Shown in pieces: positions 55,851 to 63,430 of a stretch of DNA of 64,000 nucleotides (the stretch's first letter is position 1; every line of letters starts with the position of its first letter). The position numbers were made by a program, and so were the translations under genes. The stretch is from Bacillus sp. REN16 (GTDB lineage Bacteria > Bacillota > Bacilli > Bacillales > Bacillaceae_L). The notes under the pieces are model-generated. The model was given only the letters and a program-made list of their open reading frames with translations. It was not told where the DNA came from and did not search any database. Location: NCBI RefSeq assembly GCF_020731355.1, contig NZ_JAJFZK010000015.1, forward strand, positions 1 to 64,000, written 5' to 3'.

Positions 55851-56882
55851 ATGACCAACTCAATCGAGCAAAGAAAATCTCAACATATTCAAATTACATT
55901 GAACGAAAAGGTTACGGGAGATTCAATTTCAACAGGATTGGAGTCGTTTGCTTTCATCCACAATGCGCTCCCTGAAATTGATTTTGACGAAATTACGATT
56001 GAAACTACATTCCTTGGCTTTGCGACCAAAACCCCGTTTCTTATAAGCTCCATGACAGGAGGGACAGACCTAGCAGAGACAATTAATCGAAATTTAGCTG
56101 TGGCAGCTGAAGAGAGGGGCTGGGCACTTGCGCTGGGGTCGACCCGTGCGCTGCTTGATAGTGACACAAATCCCTCCTCTTTCTTAATGAGGAAGTATGC
56201 ACCGAGTGTCCCAATCATTGCGAACTTGGGCGCTGTTCAGTTCAATTACGGATATGGTGTGGAGGAATGCAGAAGAATTATCGGGATGACAGAGGCGGAT
56301 ATGCTCGTTCTCCATTTGAACAGCATCCAGGAAGTGATTCAGGATAATGGCGATACAAATTTTAAAGGGTTACTAAAGAAGATTGAACAAATTTGTCACA
56401 CGCTAGAGGTTCCGGTCGGAGTTAAGGAAGTTGGATGGGGAATCGATGGTCATACTGCCCAAAAATTAGTTGATGCCGGGGTTGCGTTTATTGATGTTGC
56501 TGGAGCGGGTGGCACATCTTGGAGCCAGGTAGAAAAGTTCCGTTCTAATGACCCAATCCGACGGGCAGCTGCTGAAGCATTCAGCGAATGGGGCGTTCCA
56601 ACAGCAGAATCGATCAAGATGGTTCGTGAAAGTGTTGGAGACCATCCGCTCATTGCCAGTGGGGGAATTCTAACGGGGCTGGATGGAGCCAAGTCCATTG
56701 CATTTGGGGCCGACCTAGTCGGATTCGGACGATCTATCCTGAAAGAAGCAACCCAAAGTGCGGAAGATGTTCTAGAAGTCATGGAAATCCGTGAAATGGA
56801 ACTTCGGATGTCGATGTTTGGAATCGGGGCGTCGACGATTCAAGAATTGAAGAACACCACGCGATTGAAGGAAGTAAGATAG
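55851..56882 (+). CDS. fni: Fni, type 2 isopentenyl-diphosphate isomerase
   Basis: Fni interconverts IPP and DMAPP using FMN, NADPH and magnesium. The 343-residue protein has the FMN-barrel motifs ISSMTGGTDLAETINR, LHLNSIQEVIQDNGD, PVGVKEVGWGI and ASGGILTGLDGAKSIAFGAD. ATG 55851 is preferred to GTG 55842 because AGGTG ends about 6 bases upstream of it. B. subtilis also has a type 2 enzyme, but its gene lies elsewhere; the neighbouring synthase-like gene suggests a local terpenoid function. Confidence 0.95.
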   Translation: MTNSIEQRKSQHIQITLNEKVTGDSISTGLESFAFIHNALPEIDFDEITIETTFLGFATKTPFLISSMTGGTDLAETINRNLAVAAEERGWALALGSTRALLDSDTNPSSFLMRKYAPSVPIIANLGAVQFNYGYGVEECRRIIGMTEADMLVLHLNSIQEVIQDNGDTNFKGLLKKIEQICHTLEVPVGVKEVGWGIDGHTAQKLVDAGVAFIDVAGAGGTSWSQVEKFRSNDPIRRAAAEAFSEWGVPTAESIKMVRESVGDHPLIASGGILTGLDGAKSIAFGADLVGFGRSILKEATQSAEDVLEVMEIREMELRMSMFGIGASTIQELKNTTRLKEVR

Positions 56883-56895
56883 AATTTTTAGTCGA

Positions 56896-56927
56896 GACTC
56901 TCAACTATTTGGTTGAGGTCTTTTTTT
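56896..56927 (+). terminator. Intrinsic terminator after fni
   Basis: GAC-T-CTCAAC pairs with GTTGAG-GTC with one bulged T, followed by seven T residues. Confidence 0.8.
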
Positions 56928-56986
56928 ATGATCAATTTAATATATTCCTTCATTTTTAAATTTTTGAAATCATCAAATCTTTATTG

Positions 56987-57015
56987 TTTACAAAACGGAT
57001 AGGAATAATTATAAT
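56987..57015 (+). promoter_or_regulatory. Promoter of the ABC transporter operon, possible CymR-type site
   Basis: TTTACA (56987-56992), a 17-base spacer and TATAAT (57010-57015) are close to consensus. Inside the spacer, ATAGGAAT (56999-57006) resembles the core of CymR operators of sulfur genes in B. subtilis as I remember it. No SAM riboswitch is present. Confidence 0.55.
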
Positions 57016-57053
57016 TTATATCATTATATTAGAAACGACAAGTAGGTGAGAAA

Positions 57054-57839
57054 GTGAAAAGAAACAGCAAATGGTATGACAACCAATTCATCCCTTGGGT
57101 ATTACCAATCGTCCTTGTCGTTATCTGGCAGGTATTTGGCCAATACAAAATTATTGCCTCATCGATATTACCGACCCCACTGGAGGTTATACAAGCAGCG
57201 ATTCGTTTATTTAAAAGTGGTGAATTGCAGGAACATGTTTTAATTAGTACACAACGTGCGCTACTAGGATTTTTAATTGGTGGTATTGTTGGTTTTGTTT
57301 TTGGTCTTTTAAATGGAACAATTCTATTTTTCGAAAAAACTGTTGACACCACCATCCAAATGGTCCGAACAATTCCCCATTTGGCGTTAATTCCGCTTGT
57401 CATTTTGTGGTTTGGCATCGACGAAAGTGCAAAAATATTTCTAGTCGCACTTGGGGTGATGTTCCCGATTTACATAAATACATTCAATGGCATTAAAAAT
57501 GTCGATCATAAGTTAATTGAGATGGGTTCTGTATATGGCTTATCGAGATGGAAGTTGTTTATGAATATCATCTTACCAGGAGCCTTGCCTTCCATTTTAG
57601 TTGGAATCCGTTATGCACTTGGAGTTACGTGGATATCTTTAATTGTTGCTGAAACAATTGGGGCAAATTCAGGGATTGGCTTTTTGGCAACGACGGCCCG
57701 TGAATTTATGCAAATGGATATCGTGGTCTTAACGATTGTACTATATGCTATTTTGGGTAAATTATCCGACGTGATTGCGAAGGTTTTTGAAAATCGCTTA
57801 TTAAAATGGAATCCATCCTATAACAGAAAAAATAATTGA
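57054..57839 (+). CDS. ABC transporter permease, SsuC/TauC type
   Basis: This is a 261-residue integral membrane protein of the binding-protein-dependent permease family with about six transmembrane segments. The EAA coupling loop is EMGSVYGLSRWKLFMNIILP near residue 160. Similarity is greatest to aliphatic sulfonate, taurine and nitrate permeases. It starts at GTG after TAGGTGAG. ATPase and substrate-binding genes follow, giving a complete importer. Confidence 0.88.
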   Translation: MKRNSKWYDNQFIPWVLPIVLVVIWQVFGQYKIIASSILPTPLEVIQAAIRLFKSGELQEHVLISTQRALLGFLIGGIVGFVFGLLNGTILFFEKTVDTTIQMVRTIPHLALIPLVILWFGIDESAKIFLVALGVMFPIYINTFNGIKNVDHKLIEMGSVYGLSRWKLFMNIILPGALPSILVGIRYALGVTWISLIVAETIGANSGIGFLATTAREFMQMDIVVLTIVLYAILGKLSDVIAKVFENRLLKWNPSYNRKNN

Positions 57840-57860
57840 TAGTAGATGGGGGTGGTAACA

Positions 57861-58556
57861 GTGTTCAATATTGAACTAAAGAATGTAGCTAAAAGCTATG
57901 GGGAAAATGAAGTCTTACATGATATTAATCTTTCAATTGAACAAGGAAGCTTCACCGCCATCGTGGGACGAAGTGGTTGTGGCAAAAGTACGTTGTTGCG
58001 AATTATAGCGAAGTTAGAGGAAGCATCAAGAGGAGAATTGGCGTTCTCAGGGGAGGAAGCAAAGGAACCGAAGATTCGTGTCATGTTTCAAGATGATCGG
58101 CTGATTCCGTGGAAAAGCGTTCTACATAATATTAACCTCGGTGCAGTCAATAAAGAGGTAGCAAAAGAATCGCTTGAAAAGGTTGGGTTGATTGAGAAGA
58201 AAAGTGATTGGCCTGACCAATTATCAGGTGGGCAAAAACAACGTATTGCTCTTGCGCGTGCATTGGCAAGTAATCCTGATATTCTGCTGTTTGATGAGCC
58301 ACTTGGTGCGCTTGATGCACTAACAAGGATTGAAATGCAAAATTTAATTGAAGGACTTTGGGAGCAGCAGAAATTCACATCACTTCTAGTGACTCACGAT
58401 GTAACGGAGGCTGTGCGTTTAGCGGATCGAGTCATTGTCATTGATAAGGGGGTCATTCAATTAGATCAAGAAATAGACTTGCCGAGACCTCGCGTTCGTG
58501 ATGAGAAATTTACGCATTATGAGAAAAAAATATTAGACCAAATCTTAGGGGGATAA
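57861..58556 (+). CDS. ABC transporter ATPase, SsuB/TauB type
   Basis: The 231-residue ATPase has Walker A GRSGCGKST near residue 40, Q-loop VMFQDDRLIPWK typical of the SsuB/TauB group, signature LSGGQKQR and Walker B ILLFDEPLGALD. GTG 57861 is chosen because GGGGGTGG lies 5 bases upstream; an ATG at 57846 overlaps that site. It is 4 bases from the binding-protein gene. Confidence 0.9.
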   Translation: MFNIELKNVAKSYGENEVLHDINLSIEQGSFTAIVGRSGCGKSTLLRIIAKLEEASRGELAFSGEEAKEPKIRVMFQDDRLIPWKSVLHNINLGAVNKEVAKESLEKVGLIEKKSDWPDQLSGGQKQRIALARALASNPDILLFDEPLGALDALTRIEMQNLIEGLWEQQKFTSLLVTHDVTEAVRLADRVIVIDKGVIQLDQEIDLPRPRVRDEKFTHYEKKILDQILGG

Positions 58557-58560
58557 AACG

Positions 58561-59577
58561 ATGAAAAAATCAATCTTATTTATAGCCACACTAGTATTAT
58601 TGTTTGTGTTGGCCGCATGTGGAAGTGGCTCAAGCGATGATGCTTCATCAACTGACGCAAGTTCAAATAAAGGCGATAGTGCAGAAAAAGAAACCGTTCG
58701 AATTGGTTATCAAAGAGGAAATACATTAAATATTTTAAAAGAGCATGGAAACTTAGATGAAGCATTAAGCAAAGAAGGTTATACCATCGAGTGGAAGGTA
58801 TTCCCGACTGGAACAGTCTTACTAGAAGCATTAAATACAAATAATATCGATTTTGGCCACGCGTCTGACGGTAACGCTGTATTCATGCAAGCAGGCGGAC
58901 ACCCATTACATTATATTGCATCTGAAGCCCCGTATCCAAAAGGGGTTGCACTAGTCGTCAAGGCAGATTCAGATATTAAAACAGTAGAAGACTTAAAGGG
59001 GAAAACAATTGGCGTTACAAAAGGTGGTAATCAACACTACCTATTATTAGTTGCCTTAGAGAAAGCTGGTATTTCTTTAGATGAAGTGGAAATTCGATTT
59101 TATAAAGACGCAGCTGAAGGGTTATCCGCATTTACAACCGATCAGTTTGATGTGTATGGCACATGGGATCCATATTTAGCGATCGTTGAGAATAAAGTAG
59201 AAACTCGTACCATTGTAGATGGTTCTGATTTAACTGAGAACCGTACATTTTATTTTGCATCAGAAGAGTTTTTAGCTGAAAAACAAGACGTAATCAAAAT
59301 TATTTTAGAGGAATTACAAAATTCGAACCAATGGGCAAATGAAAATAAACAAGAAGTATCTGAGATTTTGTCAGCTGAATTAGGTTTAGAAATTGAGCCA
59401 ATCCAACAAGCGAATGATCGCCGTACCTTTGGTGTTGAAAAAATAGAAGAAGTCATTATTTCGAGTCAGCAACAATTAGCGGATACGTTCTTTGAAGCGG
59501 GTCTGCTAGAAACTGAAGTGAGTGTTGAAGAAGCTACAAACGTAGATGAGGCAATGATTCCAGATAACATTAAATAG
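58561..59577 (+). CDS. Substrate-binding lipoprotein, SsuA/TauA type
   Basis: The 338-residue protein has a lipoprotein signal peptide with lipobox LAAC at C20, a serine-rich linker, and the SsuA/NMT1-type periplasmic-binding fold. RIGYQRGNTLNILKEHG starts the mature domain, with a GTVLLEALNTNNIDFGHASD block after it. GTWDPYLAIVE near residue 200 is also typical. The ligand is probably an aliphatic sulfonate or a related sulfur compound. No monooxygenase gene (ssuD or tauD) accompanies the operon here. Confidence 0.88.
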   Translation: MKKSILFIATLVLLFVLAACGSGSSDDASSTDASSNKGDSAEKETVRIGYQRGNTLNILKEHGNLDEALSKEGYTIEWKVFPTGTVLLEALNTNNIDFGHASDGNAVFMQAGGHPLHYIASEAPYPKGVALVVKADSDIKTVEDLKGKTIGVTKGGNQHYLLLVALEKAGISLDEVEIRFYKDAAEGLSAFTTDQFDVYGTWDPYLAIVENKVETRTIVDGSDLTENRTFYFASEEFLAEKQDVIKIILEELQNSNQWANENKQEVSEILSAELGLEIEPIQQANDRRTFGVEKIEEVIISSQQQLADTFFEAGLLETEVSVEEATNVDEAMIPDNIK

Positions 59578-59588
59578 GAGGGCTCCAC

Positions 59589-60104
59589 ATGACAAAGGTA
59601 GTAGAAAATGCATTTTTGAGTTATGGCAATCCAGATGCTCCTGTAAAAGTTGAAGTATTTTTGAATCTAGCATGTCCTTATTGTGCCACATTTTTTGAAG
59701 CGGCGGATGAAGTTCTTGCTCCATATATTGAAAATAATCAAGTTCAATATGTGATTAAACATTATGATAAGCCACGTGAAATGCTGTTATATGGTACTTT
59801 AGCGAATTTGTTTTTTGACTACAAAGAACCAGAACGTATTTATGAGTTAATGAAAGACTTATTTAAGAAACAAAGTGAATGGAGCGAGTCAGATAGTGAC
59901 TCGATCAAAAAAATGTTAACGGAACAGTATGGATTAAAAGAAGAACCAGATACCATTGACATTAGTTTACAAATTACGTCTGAAGCAATTAAACGAAAAG
60001 TTAAAATGGTACCAACTGTTTTTATTAACGATAAGGAATTCCAATTCCCAGTTGAGCTTGATGCGCTAGGCTTGCGGGATGAAGTTGAAAACGCGCTAGC
60101 TTAA
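59589..60104 (+). CDS. Cytosolic DsbA-family thioredoxin-like protein
   Basis: The 171-residue protein has a thioredoxin fold with active site CPYC (NLACPYCATFFE near residue 28), an inserted helical domain, and the cis-proline region VPTVFINDKEF near residue 142. It lacks a signal peptide or membrane anchor, so it is likely cytoplasmic. It follows the binding-protein gene by 11 bases, with GGAGGG as binding site, and shares its terminator, suggesting a link to thiol or sulfur metabolism. Confidence 0.88.
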   Translation: MTKVVENAFLSYGNPDAPVKVEVFLNLACPYCATFFEAADEVLAPYIENNQVQYVIKHYDKPREMLLYGTLANLFFDYKEPERIYELMKDLFKKQSEWSESDSDSIKKMLTEQYGLKEEPDTIDISLQITSEAIKRKVKMVPTVFINDKEFQFPVELDALGLRDEVENALA

Positions 60105-60125
60105 GGCTAAGAAGTACAGCTCAAA

Positions 60126-60157
60126 GACTCTCAACCAATAAGTTGGGAGTCTTTTTT
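60126..60157 (+). terminator. Intrinsic terminator of the ABC/DsbA-like operon
   Basis: GACTCTCAAC pairs with GTTGGGAGTC around CAATAA, followed by six T residues. Confidence 0.88.
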
Positions 60158-60165
60158 AGTAAGTT

Positions 60166-60201
60166 AAAAGCGGATGTAGTATCCAACCCACATCCGCTTT
60201 T
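60166..60201 (-). terminator. Intrinsic terminator of the two-component operon
   Basis: Read on the - strand, AAAAGCGGATGT pairs perfectly over 12 bp with ACATCCGCTTTT, giving a T-ended hairpin overlapping the response-regulator stop. The two convergent operons therefore have separate terminators back to back. Confidence 0.8.
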
Positions 60202-60841
60202 AGTCTGCTAATTTATTTTTTACTGCATAAAGAGCAGCTTGAGTTCGGTCACTCAATTCGAGTTTACCCAGTAGGTTCGATACATGCGTTTTGACTGTTT
60301 TTTCGGTGATAAATAGGGAGCTCGCGATTTCCTTATTACTTTTTCCTTTGGCAATTTCCTTTAATACATCTAACTCTCGATTGGTTAGTTCCTCGATTGC
60401 ACTTTTCTCCTGGTTTTTATGATTGGATAAGTTGGCCAGCAGATGTGAAGTTGCTGTTGGATGAAGCTGGTTTTCGCCGCCCATTATTTTTTTTATCGAT
60501 TTGACAAGGTCATCGGGCTCAATGTCCTTTAACTGATAACCGGAAGCACCTGCTTCTAGGGCGGGGATGACATGATCCTGATCAGAAAAGCTGGTAAGCA
60601 TCATTATTTTTATTTCAGGTAGTTCCTTTTTGATGATCTTTGTTGCCTCGACGCCATCCATTTCTGGCATCACAAGATCCATTAAGATGAGATCAGGCTT
60701 TAAGGACTTTGCTAATTCAATCGCTTCGATTCCGTTTGCTGCTTCACCGACAATTTGTAGACCTTTTTGTGTTCGAAGAAAAAAGACAAGACCACGTCTA
60801 ACGACATGATGGTCATCTACCACTACTATTTTTATACTCAC
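60200..60841 (-). CDS. NarL/LuxR-family response regulator (YhcZ-like)
   Basis: The 213-residue protein has a receiver domain with acidic D9/D10, phospho-acceptor D55 (LILMDLVMPEMDG) and a conserved lysine in YQLKD. A C-terminal LuxR-type helix-turn-helix follows (LTNRELDVLKEIAKGKSNKE and TVKTHVSNLLGKL). It starts at GTG after AGGGGGAT, 12 bases downstream of the sensor kinase. The pair resembles B. subtilis YhcYZ; target genes are unknown. Confidence 0.92.
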   Translation of the reverse strand: MSIKIVVVDDHHVVRRGLVFFLRTQKGLQIVGEAANGIEAIELAKSLKPDLILMDLVMPEMDGVEATKIIKKELPEIKIMMLTSFSDQDHVIPALEAGASGYQLKDIEPDDLVKSIKKIMGGENQLHPTATSHLLANLSNHKNQEKSAIEELTNRELDVLKEIAKGKSNKEIASSLFITEKTVKTHVSNLLGKLELSDRTQAALYAVKNKLAD

Positions 60842-60853
60842 TGTAAAATCCCC

Positions 60854-61972
60854 CTAAAACGGAATATGAATCTCTATTTCTGTCCCAGTTCCTGGTTTAC
60901 TTTTTAAAAGAAAGGTCCCGTTCAAGCTTTCCGTCCGTGTTTTCATGTTTCGTAATCCCAATGATAGAATTTCAAGTTTTTCGTCATAGTGGAAGCCGCA
61001 GCCCATATCCTTGATGATCATTTTCACTTCAGCATCAGAAGCCTGAAAGTGTAAAATGACTTCTGTGGTCTGGGAGTGCTTTTTACAATTTGCCAAAGCT
61101 TCTTGTCCAATGCGCCACAGGGCTTCCTCGACCTTTCCGGGAATCGTTGCTGCGCCTGTCACTTTTGCCTTGATTGAAAGACCAAGCATTTCGGCAAAGC
61201 TCCGTAAAGCACTGACTAATCCATTTTCCAGACCAGCGGGGCGCAGTTGCCAGATTAAGCCTCTCATTTCCCCTAGCGCCTCTTGAGCCATATCTTGTAT
61301 ATAGGTGAATGTCTGTTTGACATCGGTACTGTCCGTCATTTCCACGCCGGCCCTAGCAGTAAGACTAAGGGAAAATAGGAGTTGATTAACCGAGTCATGA
61401 AGATCCCGTGCCAAACGATTTCGTTCTGCAACAAGTGCTGTCTTTTGTTCGCGTTGAGTCAGTTTGATTCGCTTTAACGCGGTTCCGATTTGATAAGCAA
61501 CAGCTTCAAGTAAGGCAAGTTCATTTTTTTCAAAATGAGTTTTATGTGGTGCCCCCACATTCAGGATCCCAAATCGTTCCTTTCCTGCACGGAGCGGGAC
61601 AGTCGCGTGATGGGTCAAGCCACATGTATCTCCTGCATTATCATGAAGAGCATCCTCAATTCGTTTACACTCAATAATATTCGTTGCCTTATTTAGTTGT
61701 TGATTATTGTATTTATTTACACACCAGCACTTGCCCTGACACATTCGTCTTTTTTCGTTATTTGCTAATGCAGGGGGAAGTGCTTCGTCAGCTATAAGAT
61801 GGTGCTTCCCATGCCTATCGATTAAAAATATCCAGCCGGTTTGCAGTCCAGTAACCTGGAGCAGCTTATTTAAAACACATGATAAAACGGTATTTGTGTC
61901 TGTTCCTTCGTTTAACAGTTCAGCAATTTCTTTTAAAATGCTAATTTCCTCATATCGATCTTGGGCAGACAT
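60854..61972 (-). CDS. GAF-domain sensor histidine kinase with cysteine cluster (YhcY-like)
   Basis: The 372-residue cytosolic kinase has an N-terminal GAF domain with MCQGKCWCVNK, a further cysteine in NIIECKRIED and one in DTCGLTHHATVPL. A HisKA_3 dimerisation domain follows, with the phospho-histidine in RLARDLHDSVNQ, then a HATPase domain (IGQEALANCKKHSQ, DMGCGFHYD, SLGLRNMKTR). No transmembrane segment is seen. ATG 61972 follows GGAGGG by 6 bases; an upstream ATG at 62005 lacks a site. The cysteines suggest redox, oxygen or metal sensing, comparable to Fe-S GAF kinases such as staphylococcal AirS, but this is inference. Confidence 0.88.
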   Translation of the reverse strand: MSAQDRYEEISILKEIAELLNEGTDTNTVLSCVLNKLLQVTGLQTGWIFLIDRHGKHHLIADEALPPALANNEKRRMCQGKCWCVNKYNNQQLNKATNIIECKRIEDALHDNAGDTCGLTHHATVPLRAGKERFGILNVGAPHKTHFEKNELALLEAVAYQIGTALKRIKLTQREQKTALVAERNRLARDLHDSVNQLLFSLSLTARAGVEMTDSTDVKQTFTYIQDMAQEALGEMRGLIWQLRPAGLENGLVSALRSFAEMLGLSIKAKVTGAATIPGKVEEALWRIGQEALANCKKHSQTTEVILHFQASDAEVKMIIKDMGCGFHYDEKLEILSLGLRNMKTRTESLNGTFLLKSKPGTGTEIEIHIPF

Positions 61973-62050
61973 CATATTCCCTCCAGCGGTCTTTTCTGCT
62001 TTCATTATATCCTATTTATAATTTTCAGACTTTAAAAATTTGGATGGAAT

Positions 62051-62383
62051 TCAATCAGTCTGCAAAAATTCAAGAATTTCTTTAGTAGGTCCTTCGTAGA
62101 AGGCTGTCTTCCATCCATTATCGAGATGATAGGGGCCTTCGATTTTTCGCAGGCCCGTAAGCATAGTCATTGTACAATCAAGATTATTTACTTCAAAACA
62201 GATATGGGCATTTAACGTATGACCGGCTATCAACTCTAATCTAAAATCACCAAGAGTCAAAAATACAATGTCCTCTTCCATAAACCTAAATCGTTGTTCC
62301 TCCAGAAAACCTAACTGATTTTTATAAAAATCAACAGATTCATCAAGATTCCTTACTTCGAGACCATAATGATGAAGTTTCAT
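62051..62383 (-). CDS. VOC (glyoxalase/bleomycin-resistance) superfamily protein
   Basis: The 110-residue product has the paired beta-alpha-beta-beta-beta units of the vicinal-oxygen-chelate fold. Possible metal ligands are the histidine of KLHHYGLEV, the glutamate of FRLELIAG, the histidine of AHICFEV and the glutamate of KEILEFLQ. The reaction cannot be told from sequence. ATG 62383 is 7 bases after GGAGG; a TTG at 62389 is too close. It is the last gene of the SDR-queA-like-VOC operon, 15 bases after the QueA paralogue. Confidence 0.8.
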   Translation of the reverse strand: MKLHHYGLEVRNLDESVDFYKNQLGFLEEQRFRFMEEDIVFLTLGDFRLELIAGHTLNAHICFEVNNLDCTMTMLTGLRKIEGPYHLDNGWKTAFYEGPTKEILEFLQTD

Positions 62384-62398
62384 AGCCAAACCTCCAAA

Positions 62399-63427
62399 TT
62401 AGATAATGAGATTCATGTCCCCGAATTCATGCCATAAATAGTTAGATTCGATAGCCTGGTCATATGCCCTTAGTAGCAGCTTTTCAGGAATAAAAGCAGA
62501 AAGCATATCTAAATGGCTTGCTTTTGGTTCGTGTAACCCCGTAATGATCCCATCGGCTATTTTCAAAGAAAACTGGTGATTGATGTATAAATTGGTTATC
62601 CCAGAAAGATTGTTTAATTTCGCTGCACTCTCTAGTGCTCGAACTACGGTCGTTCCAACCGCAATAACCCTTTTTCCAGCTGCTTTTGTCTCGAGTATTC
62701 GTTGCATCGTTTTTTCAGAAATATGGTATTCTTCCTCGTTCTCCTCTGGTGACTGATGCCACCGATCATCGAGCAAATAGCTTAGGCCTGTATGGAGTTG
62801 AATAAAATCGACCCCGATTCCGCTTCTCATTAAGGTAAATAGAAGCTCCCAGCTGAAAGCTCTTCCTGCTGAAGGCATTTCCACTGAACCGGGATGGCTC
62901 GCAAAAACCGTTTGGTAATAGTCCAATTCCCATGGTTGATCAATATATTCATATCGAACCGGCTCACCAATTTTATAAATGATATTTAAAAGATCGGAGC
63001 CCGTTTTAGTAAACTCCAAAATGTTTAATGGTGAATTCTTTTTTACACCAACGACAGTTGCCGATAGTTCAGGCGAAAAAATGAAATGATCACCCTTTTT
63101 TACAAGATTTTCAACAATGAGTGCTTCCCATATATCGTCACCACGACGTCGGGCCAGTCGGATTTCGGTCTTTGTTCTTAATTGGACCTTGTTTCTGAAC
63201 CATTCCGCTTGTAAAACAGCGGGAATGGTCCGGCTATTATTTAAAATGATAAGATCTCCTGGCTGGAGATACTGTGGTAAATGGAAGAAGCAGTCGTGTT
63301 TGGTTTTACCGGTAGCCCGATCAAGCACCATCATTCGAACGTGATCCCTTCTTATACCACGTTTCTCAGGCGGGCGGGAAGCATTCAGTTGATCTGGAAG
63401 ATAAAAATCTATGGCTTTGGCTACCAT
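62399..63427 (-). CDS. Divergent QueA-like protein
   Basis: The 342-residue protein is colinear with QueA, the S-adenosylmethionine:tRNA ribosyltransferase-isomerase of queuosine synthesis: DYYQTVFA, VGTTVVRALES and a C-terminal EFGDMNLII correspond to QueA blocks. Several usually invariant stretches differ: NDTRVLPARL is NNSRTIPAVL, the TAGLHFT block is SAGRAFS, and FHLPKS is LHEPKA. It is therefore more likely a paralogue than the queuosine enzyme, whose gene normally lies beside tgt and ruvB. It starts at ATG after GGAGGTG, 3 bases after the SDR gene. Confidence 0.75.
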   Translation of the reverse strand: MVAKAIDFYLPDQLNASRPPEKRGIRRDHVRMMVLDRATGKTKHDCFFHLPQYLQPGDLIILNNSRTIPAVLQAEWFRNKVQLRTKTEIRLARRRGDDIWEALIVENLVKKGDHFIFSPELSATVVGVKKNSPLNILEFTKTGSDLLNIIYKIGEPVRYEYIDQPWELDYYQTVFASHPGSVEMPSAGRAFSWELLFTLMRSGIGVDFIQLHTGLSYLLDDRWHQSPEENEEEYHISEKTMQRILETKAAGKRVIAVGTTVVRALESAAKLNNLSGITNLYINHQFSLKIADGIITGLHEPKASHLDMLSAFIPEKLLLRAYDQAIESNYLWHEFGDMNLII

Positions 63428-63430
63428 TCT

